Positions 17,111-25,981 of a DNA stretch of 64,000 nucleotides are shown in pieces. Origin of the DNA: Marinobacter sp. SS5-14b (GTDB taxonomy: Bacteria; Pseudomonadota; Gammaproteobacteria; Pseudomonadales; Oleiphilaceae); assembly GCF_030541005.1 (NCBI RefSeq), contig NZ_JASSVM010000006.1, positions 1-64,000 of the forward strand. Direction: 5' to 3'. Position numbers and translations under genes: made by a program. How positions within the stretch are numbered: the stretch's first letter is position 1; the number at the start of each line of letters is the position of its first letter. The notes under the pieces were generated by a model that saw nothing but the letters and a program-made list of their open reading frames with translations, ran no database searches and had not been told where the DNA came from.

Positions 17111-17127
17111 TTGACACAAACTGTCAA
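17111..17127. promoter_or_regulatory. Right operator-like palindrome TTGACA-N5-TGTCAA
   Basis: The second copy of the perfect TTGACA/TGTCAA inverted repeat, with centre CAAAC, placed a few bases after the predicted rightward transcription start. Its spacing to the central repeat mirrors that of the left copy almost exactly (centres at 17031, 17075.5 and 17119). A TTGACA arm could be mistaken for a -35 box, but no good -10 lies 16-18 bases downstream of it. Confidence 0.75.
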
Positions 17128-17162
17128 TTATTGGATTTACCGGAACGGATGTCTGGTCGCGT

Positions 17163-17789
17163 ATGGAAACATTCTTCGTTGTAGCGTTCTCCTTCCCGAC
17201 GGTGGTTTTCTCCGTACTGCTGTGCGTCGCCATTATTTATTGGCTGATATCCCTGCTTGGCATGGGAGATGTGGAAACCGATGGTGATATCGATGCCGGT
17301 GGCGATTTCAGCGGCCTGATGGTTACCCTTGGGCTTCAGGGCGTGCCTCTGCCGCTGGTGCTCACACTGCTCTTCCTGACTGGCTGGCTGGCCAGTTACT
17401 TTATGGATCTAGTTTTTGGTGCCCTTATCCCGGCCGGCTTACTGCGCTGGCTGTTCGGTGCTGCCGTTATCTTTGCGGCACTGGTGGCCGGAGTTTTGAT
17501 AACGTCCATTGTGGTACGCCCGTTGCGGCCGCTGTTTCGCCGTGCCTATTTGCCACCGCTGCAAAAGCGGATTATTGGCACCCCCTGTGTGGTGATCTCA
17601 TCAACCGTGACCGAAACATCGGGCCGCGGTGAGGCGCATCTGGATGGCGCCCATCTTGTGCTTCAGATACGCAGTCACTCGCCGCTGTCCCATCGGGAAC
17701 GGGCGGTCATTATTGAACATATTCCGGAAAAGAATGCCTGGTGGGTGGTTCCGGAATCCGAATTCTATTCCGGCGATTCTGCCGGATAA
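17163..17789 (+). CDS. YqiJ-like inner-membrane OB-fold (NfeD-type) protein
   Basis: A 208-residue protein with an N-terminal membrane helix (residues 5-30), an acidic linker (VETDGDIDAGGDF) and two or three further helices up to residue ~115. A cytoplasmic OB-fold-like C-terminal domain follows (KRIIGTPCVVISSTVTETSGRG). The order YqiJ-like then flotillin matches E. coli yqiJ-yqiK. NfeD-type OB proteins partner with SPFH proteins, often beside flotillin/stomatin genes. It is the first gene of the rightward operon; the flotillin gene starts 43 bases after it. Confidence 0.88.
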   Translation: METFFVVAFSFPTVVFSVLLCVAIIYWLISLLGMGDVETDGDIDAGGDFSGLMVTLGLQGVPLPLVLTLLFLTGWLASYFMDLVFGALIPAGLLRWLFGAAVIFAALVAGVLITSIVVRPLRPLFRRAYLPPLQKRIIGTPCVVISSTVTETSGRGEAHLDGAHLVLQIRSHSPLSHRERAVIIEHIPEKNAWWVVPESEFYSGDSAG

Positions 17790-17832
17790 CCCCGCGCTTA
17801 TTCCCTTTCAACCAGCTCAGGAGAATGACTAA

Positions 17833-19836
17833 ATGGATTTATCGTGGATCATGCCGGCACTGATGACGGTCGGTGTTCTGGTTTTGCTGATATTGGGCGT
17901 GCTCACCCTGTTCAAGGCGTTTTATCGCAAGGTGGACCAGGGCCAGGCACTGATCGTGAATGACTTGTCGCCTACTCCGAAGGTGTACTTTACCGGTGCC
18001 ATGGTGCTGCCGGTTGTGCATCGCTCCGAGACCATGAAAATCTCGGTCATTACTCTGGAGCTGAACCGCACCGGCAAAGAAGGGTTGATTTGTAAAGACA
18101 ATCTGCGCGCCGACATCACCGTTGCCTTCTATCTGCGGGTTAACGAAACCGCGGAAGACGTTCTGCGGGTGGCGAAGTCGGTTGGGGTAGGTCGTGCGTC
18201 TGACCGTGATGCGGTGAACGAATTATTCAACGCCAAGTTCAGTGAAGCGTTGAAGACCGTCGGTAAGAAGCTGGAGTTCATGCAGCTGTTCGAAGAGCGC
18301 CAGCACTTCCGCGATTCGATCATTGAGACTATTGGTGAGGATCTGAACGGCTACGTGCTGGAAGACGTGGCCATCGATTACCTGGAGCAGACGCCGAAAA
18401 CGTCTCTGGATCCCAACAACATCCTGGACTCCGAAGGCATCAAGCGGATTACCGAAATCACCGCGATGCACAACGTGGAAACCAACCGTCTGGAGCGCGA
18501 CCAGGAGCTGGAGATTCAGCGCAAGAACGTTTCCGCCCGCGAAGCGTCGCTGGAGCTGGAACGCAGCCAGGCCGATGCAGAAGCCCGTCAGCGGCGCGAG
18601 ATTGAAACCCTGCAGGCTCGCGAAACCTCCGAGACTGAACAGGTACGTGAGCAGGAGCGTGCTCGCGCAGAAGCCGCCCGCATCAAGACCGATGAAGAAC
18701 TGGCGATTGCCGAAGAAAACAAGCAGCGCCAGATCGAAATGGCGATGAAGGCCCGCGAACGTGCGGTGCAGATTGAGGAAGTGCGCATCCGTCAGGCTCG
18801 TGAGCTGGAAGACGTCAACCGTGAACGTGCGGTCGAAATCGAGCGCATAGGCATGGAAAAAGCGCTTGAAGGCGAGCGTAAGGAAATTGCTGACATCACC
18901 AGCCAGCGCATTGCGGTTGAGCGCAACGTGGCGGAAGAGGAAGAGAACATCAAGGATGTTCGCAACCGTTCTGAAGCCGAGCGCCTGAAGGTCAAGAAAG
19001 TGGTGGCTGCGGAAGCAGAAGCTGAAGAACTGAAGCTGATGGACGTGAAGGCTGCGGAAGCGGCGTTCGAACGCTCCAAGTTTGAAGCTGAGCAGGTACG
19101 CGTGAAAGCCCAGGCCGATCTCGACGCGGCCGAGAAGAAATCCATTGCGGATGAGAAGCTGGCCCGTGGTCGTCAGGCGATGGCGGCATCGGATGGTCTG
19201 GCTGAGGCGCAGGTCAAGGAAGCTCAGGCAACCGCTATTCGGGCGGATGGCCTGGCAAGAGCCGACGTTAAATCGGCTACCGCCAAGGCGGATGAAGAAG
19301 CCGGCATGGCCGAGGTTCGGGTTCTGGAACAGCGCCTTGAAACGGAAGCCATGGGTGAAGAAAAACTGGGTCTGGCCAAAGCAGACGCCCGCAAGGCGAT
19401 GGTGCTGGCAGAGGCCGAAGGCGAGCAGCGTATGGGCCACGCCAAGGCCGATGCCCGCGAAGCCATGGCCAAGGCCGAGGCTTCTGGCCTGGTAGAGAAA
19501 CTCAAAGCTTACGACAACATGTCTGAAGAGTCTCGTCACTTTGAAGAGTTCCGCATGAACCTGGAAGTTCATGAGAAGGAAGTGATGGCCCAGATCGAAG
19601 CCCAGAAGACCGGCATGCTCGAAAATGGCCGCGTGATGGCGGCGGCACTGAAAGACGCCAAGTTCGAGATGATCGGCGGCGACGGTGGCATCTTCGAGAA
19701 GTTTGCCCAGGGCATCGGCTACGGTAAGAGCGTACAGGGCGTGCTGGACAAGTCTCCGTCACTGCAGGCAGCTCTGGCGGGCATCGCCGGGCGGGTGGCT
19801 GGCGAAAAGCCAAACCGCACCTCTGAAACTGCCTAA
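17833..19836 (+). CDS. Flotillin-like SPFH protein (YqiK-like)
   Basis: A 667-residue protein with one N-terminal membrane helix (about residues 8-28, PALMTVGVLVLLILGVLTLF). An SPFH/PHB domain runs to about residue 200. A very long Glu/Ala/Arg coiled coil follows, about residues 210-560 (repeats such as AEAEGEQRMGHAKADAREAM), then a glycine-rich C-terminus. Flotillins form ring-like oligomeric scaffolds in membrane microdomains. ATG 17833 is preceded by a CAGGAGA site. Its length and domain order match YqiK rather than stomatin or HflK. It lies in an operon with YqiJ-like and AAA ATPase genes. Confidence 0.93.
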   Translation: MDLSWIMPALMTVGVLVLLILGVLTLFKAFYRKVDQGQALIVNDLSPTPKVYFTGAMVLPVVHRSETMKISVITLELNRTGKEGLICKDNLRADITVAFYLRVNETAEDVLRVAKSVGVGRASDRDAVNELFNAKFSEALKTVGKKLEFMQLFEERQHFRDSIIETIGEDLNGYVLEDVAIDYLEQTPKTSLDPNNILDSEGIKRITEITAMHNVETNRLERDQELEIQRKNVSAREASLELERSQADAEARQRREIETLQARETSETEQVREQERARAEAARIKTDEELAIAEENKQRQIEMAMKARERAVQIEEVRIRQARELEDVNRERAVEIERIGMEKALEGERKEIADITSQRIAVERNVAEEEENIKDVRNRSEAERLKVKKVVAAEAEAEELKLMDVKAAEAAFERSKFEAEQVRVKAQADLDAAEKKSIADEKLARGRQAMAASDGLAEAQVKEAQATAIRADGLARADVKSATAKADEEAGMAEVRVLEQRLETEAMGEEKLGLAKADARKAMVLAEAEGEQRMGHAKADAREAMAKAEASGLVEKLKAYDNMSEESRHFEEFRMNLEVHEKEVMAQIEAQKTGMLENGRVMAAALKDAKFEMIGGDGGIFEKFAQGIGYGKSVQGVLDKSPSLQAALAGIAGRVAGEKPNRTSETA

Positions 19837-19843
19837 AACTCTG

Positions 19844-19879
19844 GAGGTCACCAGCGCCTGAGCCGGCATTGGTGGCCTC
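19844..19879 (+). terminator. Intra-operon hairpin between flotillin and the AAA ATPase
   Basis: GAGGTCACCA (19844-19853) can pair with TGGTGGCCTC (19870-19879), with one G-U pair, over a 16-base loop. No U-run follows, so it is more likely an mRNA-processing or attenuation element than a full terminator. Confidence 0.4.
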
Positions 19880-19919
19880 TATCTTCGTTCAGATTTCCCT
19901 CAGTTCAGGATGATTTGGT

Positions 19920-22900
19920 ATGTCGACGGATCGCACCGGCCTTGAGAGCATTGTTCAGGAAGGTTCTGCTTTTGAAACCATTCAGCGCCGCCTGAAAGAG
20001 CAGGGCGGGCAGCTGCGGGATCAGGTTTCCGGGCTCAACCAGGCGCGGGAAGAGATTTTTGGCAGCGCCGGCATGAATGTGCTCGGGCGGGCGCGGGTGA
20101 GAACCGAGAATAACGCCATTGCCCGGGACGTGGTTCGCCTTGGCGATAAACTGCTGTTCGGTTTTAACCTGCAGCTGGGGTTGCGCAAAACCCTGGCGCT
20201 TGAGGATGTGTTCCGGCTGTATCACCTGAACGATGGCGACAGTGGCTTTGAGATGACGGAAGCGGCCATTGAAGGTTCGTTCCTCAAAGACGAACGGTTT
20301 GCCACCGATTTCCGGGAACTGCAGCAGTACTACAACACCGCCACCCTGTCGCAGCTGGTGATCCTGAACGGTATGTTGCTGATGGCGTTCCGCATCGGCG
20401 ACAAGCTGGATGACCTGCGAATATTCCGCTGGGAACTGACCCCGGCGGGCGAGGTGGCCCGTTATATCGACAACCGAGGCGAGCGGGATCTGACCTTCCC
20501 GGACCGCTTCAGTTTTCCCTGGAAAAGCGTTGGCCGCGACAGTCAGGTGCAGGGGCGTTCGCCACACCTGAACATTGCCGACACCCTGTTTGTGGATAAC
20601 CTTCGGGGCGACATCACCTTCAAGGTCGAGAATAACACCGCCAGTGGCGAAGGCATCTATTCAGACCCGGTCGATTCCGATTCCCAGTCTCTGGATGATG
20701 CCACTTTCGACTACGCCGATCTGGGCGAGATTCTTCTGGTTCGGATTCTGCCTTTCAACGAAAAACAGTGGCGCTACTACCTGTTCAACCGCACTCAGCG
20801 GAAAATTGAGCGGGTCGATACCATGGCAGGATCCGTTGCGTCGTTACCAGACAATCACGGCCTGATCTTCCCCTCCGGCTATTACCTCACCACCGGCGAA
20901 CTGAAAACCTTCCAGATTCCGGAAGGGGATTTCCGCCTCAAGCGTTCGCTGCGCGCCCCCAATGGTGAGGATGTGCTGTATGTATTTTACGAGCAGCTCA
21001 CCGGCCAGGTGATCCTGTTCCGTTACAACCTGATTCGCAAGCAGGCAGATGTGCCTCTTGTCGGCCATGGTTTTGCGTTGTTTGAGAATGGCCATCTGGT
21101 GGTTTTCAACGCCGACAACGAGCCGACACTGGTTCATCCTCTGCAGGTTTGGGCGACGCCGTTCACGTCCGAGAGCTTTCATGCCCAGGCCAATGTTGCT
21201 AACGATTCCGAACTGGCGCGCATCGGCAATCCGGAACTGGTACGCGGCATTGCCGAACTGAACACCGTGATCACCCTGGTGGAATCTGCCAGTGCCAGCG
21301 AACGTCACTTCACGGCCCTGATTCGAACGGTCGACCGCGTTCTCGACCAGTTTTTCTGGCTCACGGGCCGGCAGGAAGAAGCCCTGTTTGCCGGGCTTCA
21401 CCAGCAGCTGAGCACCATTCGCAGCACCGCCGAACTGGTGCTGGATGAGTACGAAAAAGTTCAGAGCATTCGTGCCCAGACGGAAAACGCCGTCAGCGAA
21501 GTGGCGGAAGCCCAGAGTACCCTGATGCGGGATCTGAAGCCGGACAGCTGGAAAGCACCGGATCAGTTCGTAGGCTTTCTGGCCCGGCTTCGGGAACATC
21601 GGGGTCGGGTTCGTACCCTCAATGACCGCCGTTACGCCGACAAAGCCCGCATAGATACCCTTGAGCAGGAGCTGGCAGAAGCCGAAGAGCGCCTGACAGA
21701 ACGCACCTTCCGCTTTCTGGCGACGCCGGAAGCCCTGGAAGGTTATCGCAAGACGCTTACCGAACTGCAGGCCAGCCTGGCAGAAGCCGAGAGCCGTGAC
21801 GCTCTGAAAAAGATCGTTGAACGCTACCGGGAACTGACCACGGGCCTGGACATGATTCAAGGCATGCTGGCCTCCATGGCCGGCGATGATGCGGCGTTGG
21901 AAACTGCGATTACCGATAACATTTCCGGTATCTACGCCACCATCAATCAGCAGCGCTCGGAAGCTGAAATTCGCCTGAAAGAGCAGGGCAGTGCCGAAGC
22001 CCGTGCCCAGTTTGCTGCGCGCATCCGGCTGTTCGAGCAGAGCCTGGCCAACGGCGTCAGTGCGCTTTCGGATGTGCGGGAATGCGATGGCCTGATGACC
22101 CGCATGCTCGATCAGTTGCAGGAACTGGAAAGCCAGTTTGGCGAGTACGATGAGTTTCTGGCAGCGGTACTGGAACAACGGGAAAATGCCCACGAGAGTA
22201 TCGAGGCCCGGCGCCAGCAGCTTCAGGACCAGCAGCAACGCCGCGTGACCACCCTGACGGACGCCGCGGCGCGCATCCTGAAAAACGTGAACCGCCGCAC
22301 CGAGCGCTTTACCAGCCCGGAAGAGCTGCACGCGTTCTTCGCCTCGGATGCCATGGTGGCGCGCTTGCGCAGTATGGCCGGGGAGCTTCGCGAACTGGGC
22401 GCAGCCATGGAGGCGGATGATTGCCTTGGCCAGTTGAAGGCCGCCCAGGATACGGCGCTGCGCACGGTGCGAGACAAAGCCGACATCTTCGAAGACGGCG
22501 GCGCAGTGATCCGCCTTGGCAAGCACAAATTCAGTGTGAACCAGCAGGAGCTGGACCTCACCCTCATTCCGCGAGACGACCACGTACTGTTGCACCTGAC
22601 CGGCACCCAGTATTACGAACGTTTGGACGAACCGGAACTGGATCGCCTGCGCGGATACTGGAACATGAGTCAGCCGTCGGAATCCGACAAGGTATACCGC
22701 GCTGAGTACCTGGCTGCGCTGGTGATTGAAGAATTCCGGAAGACGCCTGATCTGCCGGTGAACGTCGCCGATACCGACGAGCTGACCGGCTATATTCGTA
22801 CCTTTGCCTCCCCCCGTTACCGTGAAGGCTATGAAAAGGGTATTCACGACCACGATGCCGCGCTGATTGTCAGCACTCTGTGGCCCGCTATTCAGAATGC

Positions 22901-25169
22901 CGGGTTACTGCGCTTCAGCCCGAAGGCCCGGGCGCTCGCCATGCTGTTCTGGGCAGAGCTGAGTCAGCAAAAGGTGTTGGCGCAGCAGTTGCGATCCCGC
23001 TGCCTGTCCGCCGGTATTCTGAGCCGCATGATGCAGTCGAACGACCTGCTGGACGCTCTGGAACAGGAGTTGGGCCCCAGGCTGTCAGAGTTTGTTGACA
23101 CCCACGGCCTCACGCTGACGGAAAAGGGCAGTGCAGAACGAACCATGCTGAAGTCGGCTGCCGAGTACCTGGTCCTGCAGCTGGCGGAAGAAGCGGACGC
23201 TTTCGATATTACCCGCTACGCCGGTGAACTGGCCGAGGGCTTTACTGAAGCCCTGAAGCGGGATAACCAGTTTGCCCAGTATCAGAATGCCCTTGATGTG
23301 GTCGCCGACCAGCCGGCTGCTCGCTGGAGTATCACGGGTCATTGGCTGAAAGCCTGGATGAACAAGACCGATCACCAGCATCTGCTGCATTACCTGCCGG
23401 AAGTGGTCGCCGTGCTCAACGTGGGTTCGGCACTCACCACCAGCGTGCGCAGCGTGGAGTTGGCGTTTCAGGTGGAGGGCTTGCTGGGCCAGCATGCCTG
23501 CATCAACGAGCGCACCCTGAGCCTGCAGCTGGATGAATTTGATGAACGCTTGCGCTATCACCAACAGGAAATCATTCCCGGTTGGCAGCAGTTGCAAGAG
23601 GTTCGCCACAAAGTACTGGAAAAGTGGCGCGATCAGCTGCGCCTGGAGGAGTTCCGGCCCCGGCCGCTGTCCTCGTTTGTACGCAACAAGCTGATCAGCG
23701 AGAGCTACCTGCCAATCATCGGCGACAACCTGGCCAAGCAGATGGGCACCGCCGGCGAAGACCGGCGCACCGACCAGTCCGGCCTGCTGATGATGATCTC
23801 GCCGCCCGGCTACGGTAAGACCACGCTGATGGAATACGTCGCGAACCGATTGGGCCTGATCTTCATGAAGATCAATTGCCCGAGCTTGGGCCACGATGTT
23901 ACCTCGCTGGATCCGGAGAAGGCGCCCCATTCCACCGCTGAGGCGGAGTTGATCAAGCTCAACCTCGCACTGGAAATGGGCAACAACGTGATGCTGTATC
24001 TGGATGACATCCAGCACACTCATCCGGAGTTCCTGCAGAAGTTCATTTCTCTTTGCGACGGTACCCGGCGCATTGAAGGCGTGTGGCGTGGCCGCACCAG
24101 CACCTACGACATGCGCGGCAAACGTTTCTGCGTGGTGATGGCCGGTAACCCCTACACCGAGAGTGGTGAAGTGTTCAAAGTACCGGACATGCTGGCTAAC
24201 CGGGCTGATATCTACAACCTGGGTGACGTGCTGTCTGGAATGGAGCACGCCTTCGCGCTGTCCTACATCGAGAACAGTCTCAGTGCCAACCGGGTGCTGG
24301 CACCGCTGGCCACCCGTGGCATGGCCGACTTCTACCGGTTTGCCGACCTGGCCGAAGGCAAGGCTGTGGCGGATTCGGACTTTGAACACGATTACAGCGC
24401 CGCCGAACGGGACGAAATCGTTTCCCTGCTGAAGAAAATGATTCGTGTGCGGGAAACCGTGTTGCGGGTGAACCAGGCTTACATTGCCTCCAGCGCCCAG
24501 GCGGAAGCCTACCGCACCGAGCCCACCTTCAAGCTGCAGGGCAGCTACCGGAACATGAACAAGCTGGCGGAGAAACTGTCGCCGGTAATGAGTGACAAAG
24601 AGCTGGAAGCCCTGATCGATGACCACTACCAGGGCGAATCCCAACTCCTGACTCAGGGTGCGGAAGAAAACCTGCTCAAGCTCAAGCAGATGCGAGGCAC
24701 CCTGACGGAAGCCGAAGCGGCCCGCTGGCAGGCGATCTGCGAAGAATATCGCCGGCGTCAACAGGCCGGGGGCGATGAAGAAACCGGCGTGAAAGTGGTA
24801 CGTCAGCTTGGCGTGATCGCCGAGCAGATGCAGCAGTTGGGGCAGCAACTGGTCGCGGGCATGGCCAACCGGAAAGATTCGGAGCCCGATCTCGATAAAG
24901 CCCTGGGGCAATTGTCCCGCTCTCTGGAAACCGGCCTGACCGAAGGCCTGCAGTCTGTGCAGTTAAACCCCGCGGTGACCGTGAACCTCGACAGCCCGCC
25001 ACAGGTAGGCGAGGCGTTGATGGCGTTTGCGCGGATCTTTGAAGAGTCCATCGTGCCGCTGGTGAAAACCATGGATGGCAAGCTGGATCTGGACTTGAAA
25101 ACCCAGAGTGAGATGAGTCGGGTGCTGAGGGTAATTCGGGAGTTGCAGGAGCGCTTGCTGACCCAGTAG
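19920..25169 (+). CDS. Giant coiled-coil AAA ATPase ('DNA repair ATPase' family)
   Basis: A 1749-residue protein. The N-terminal ~450 residues look beta-rich, with repeated short strands (LRIFRWELTPAGEVARYID). Then come long coiled coils (about 500-800), a helical region, and a C-terminal AAA module: Walker A (PPGYGKTTLM, about residue 1297) and Walker B (NVMLYLDDIQHTHPEF, about 1357-1372), with sensor-type motifs (VVMAGNPYTESGEVF). It ends in a Gln-rich coiled coil. Homologues are often named DNA repair ATPase, but I see no nuclease or DNA-binding motif. Its constant company with YqiJ/flotillin/PspA genes argues for a membrane-associated remodelling role. That is inference. It begins 83 bases after the flotillin gene. 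Confidence 0.85.
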   Translation: MSTDRTGLESIVQEGSAFETIQRRLKEQGGQLRDQVSGLNQAREEIFGSAGMNVLGRARVRTENNAIARDVVRLGDKLLFGFNLQLGLRKTLALEDVFRLYHLNDGDSGFEMTEAAIEGSFLKDERFATDFRELQQYYNTATLSQLVILNGMLLMAFRIGDKLDDLRIFRWELTPAGEVARYIDNRGERDLTFPDRFSFPWKSVGRDSQVQGRSPHLNIADTLFVDNLRGDITFKVENNTASGEGIYSDPVDSDSQSLDDATFDYADLGEILLVRILPFNEKQWRYYLFNRTQRKIERVDTMAGSVASLPDNHGLIFPSGYYLTTGELKTFQIPEGDFRLKRSLRAPNGEDVLYVFYEQLTGQVILFRYNLIRKQADVPLVGHGFALFENGHLVVFNADNEPTLVHPLQVWATPFTSESFHAQANVANDSELARIGNPELVRGIAELNTVITLVESASASERHFTALIRTVDRVLDQFFWLTGRQEEALFAGLHQQLSTIRSTAELVLDEYEKVQSIRAQTENAVSEVAEAQSTLMRDLKPDSWKAPDQFVGFLARLREHRGRVRTLNDRRYADKARIDTLEQELAEAEERLTERTFRFLATPEALEGYRKTLTELQASLAEAESRDALKKIVERYRELTTGLDMIQGMLASMAGDDAALETAITDNISGIYATINQQRSEAEIRLKEQGSAEARAQFAARIRLFEQSLANGVSALSDVRECDGLMTRMLDQLQELESQFGEYDEFLAAVLEQRENAHESIEARRQQLQDQQQRRVTTLTDAAARILKNVNRRTERFTSPEELHAFFASDAMVARLRSMAGELRELGAAMEADDCLGQLKAAQDTALRTVRDKADIFEDGGAVIRLGKHKFSVNQQELDLTLIPRDDHVLLHLTGTQYYERLDEPELDRLRGYWNMSQPSESDKVYRAEYLAALVIEEFRKTPDLPVNVADTDELTGYIRTFASPRYREGYEKGIHDHDAALIVSTLWPAIQNAGLLRFSPKARALAMLFWAELSQQKVLAQQLRSRCLSAGILSRMMQSNDLLDALEQELGPRLSEFVDTHGLTLTEKGSAERTMLKSAAEYLVLQLAEEADAFDITRYAGELAEGFTEALKRDNQFAQYQNALDVVADQPAARWSITGHWLKAWMNKTDHQHLLHYLPEVVAVLNVGSALTTSVRSVELAFQVEGLLGQHACINERTLSLQLDEFDERLRYHQQEIIPGWQQLQEVRHKVLEKWRDQLRLEEFRPRPLSSFVRNKLISESYLPIIGDNLAKQMGTAGEDRRTDQSGLLMMISPPGYGKTTLMEYVANRLGLIFMKINCPSLGHDVTSLDPEKAPHSTAEAELIKLNLALEMGNNVMLYLDDIQHTHPEFLQKFISLCDGTRRIEGVWRGRTSTYDMRGKRFCVVMAGNPYTESGEVFKVPDMLANRADIYNLGDVLSGMEHAFALSYIENSLSANRVLAPLATRGMADFYRFADLAEGKAVADSDFEHDYSAAERDEIVSLLKKMIRVRETVLRVNQAYIASSAQAEAYRTEPTFKLQGSYRNMNKLAEKLSPVMSDKELEALIDDHYQGESQLLTQGAEENLLKLKQMRGTLTEAEAARWQAICEEYRRRQQAGGDEETGVKVVRQLGVIAEQMQQLGQQLVAGMANRKDSEPDLDKALGQLSRSLETGLTEGLQSVQLNPAVTVNLDSPPQVGEALMAFARIFEESIVPLVKTMDGKLDLDLKTQSEMSRVLRVIRELQERLLTQ

Positions 25170-25240
25170 TCGGTAAGTTTTGATGGTTTACAGGCAGGCT
25201 GGTCGAGAACATCTGACGTCTGACCTGGAACTGAGCAGGA

Positions 25241-25981
25241 ATGAAAGCTTCAAGGATGAAAGACATGCCACCTGGTGATCAACAGCTTTGGCTTTTGGCG
25301 TTGAGCGGCCCCCTGGTCGCCCTGAACCGCAAAGCGGGGGCTAGATACGATGTCCCTTCGTTCTGGGCTGCAGATGCAGGCACTGAACAAGGCGACATGC
25401 TCAGCTCCGCCTGGGGTATTGAAGATCGTGAAAGCCTGCTCGAGACCGTCTCGCGTATGGCGGACCGCGGCCACGCGGTTTCGATCGGGGCAAACTACTG
25501 GGCCTGGCATCAGGTTTTGCCCAGCGACCGGGAAAGTGCCCGCGCAGAGATGCCTGAATTGAATCGCCTGCGGGATCTCTTTCTGGATAGAACGGCCATG
25601 CTTACAGGCACTGGAGGCATTCGTGCCTGGGATCTGGGGCGCATGAGCTATCTTCTGCGCAACGGATTGTACCTCGGGTACATCAGTGAGCAGGAATGCC
25701 AGTATCTTCATCTGCAACTGGGATATCGCGCGCTTTACTGGTATCGATCCTGGGATCAATACCTGTGCGGTTACTTCAGTGGTCGGATGCTCTGGATGGC
25801 ACTGGAAATCGAGTCCCCGGATGAATTAAAGGCATTTTTGTTCGATGAAGCCCCGTCCTGGTTGAGCCGCATTTTTAATGACGTTTTGACCGATCCCGAA
25901 AACCCGGCCACTTATTTGCCCTGGGCAATGGATCTTGACCAGATCGAACGTCCGGACTCTCTCGGTGAGGAGGGGTTATGA
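25241..25981 (+). CDS. DUF1266 protein (YbeR/YbeU-like)
   Basis: A 246-residue protein with the DUF1266 signature (SSAWGIEDRESLLETVSRMADRG), followed by AWDLGRMSYLLRNG and a Tyr/Trp-rich stretch (YRALYWYRSWDQYLCGYFSGR). In E. coli, DUF1266 genes ybeR and ybeU flank the J-protein genes djlB/djlC next to hscC, and the same neighbourhood is present here. ATG 25241 is the longest start. ATG 25265 has an AAGG nine bases upstream and may be the true one. The stop overlaps the start of the J-domain gene (ATGA), so translation is probably coupled. Confidence 0.88.
   Translation: MKASRMKDMPPGDQQLWLLALSGPLVALNRKAGARYDVPSFWAADAGTEQGDMLSSAWGIEDRESLLETVSRMADRGHAVSIGANYWAWHQVLPSDRESARAEMPELNRLRDLFLDRTAMLTGTGGIRAWDLGRMSYLLRNGLYLGYISEQECQYLHLQLGYRALYWYRSWDQYLCGYFSGRMLWMALEIESPDELKAFLFDEAPSWLSRIFNDVLTDPENPATYLPWAMDLDQIERPDSLGEEGL

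Noticed and set aside
18223-24911. Very long antisense reading frames opposite the flotillin and AAA ATPase genes (for example 18223-19572, 20844-22853, 23085-24911 on the minus strand)
   Set aside because: They lie opposite strongly coding, high-GC genes with clear domains, have no ribosome binding sites and no recognisable motifs; they result from codon bias of the real genes.
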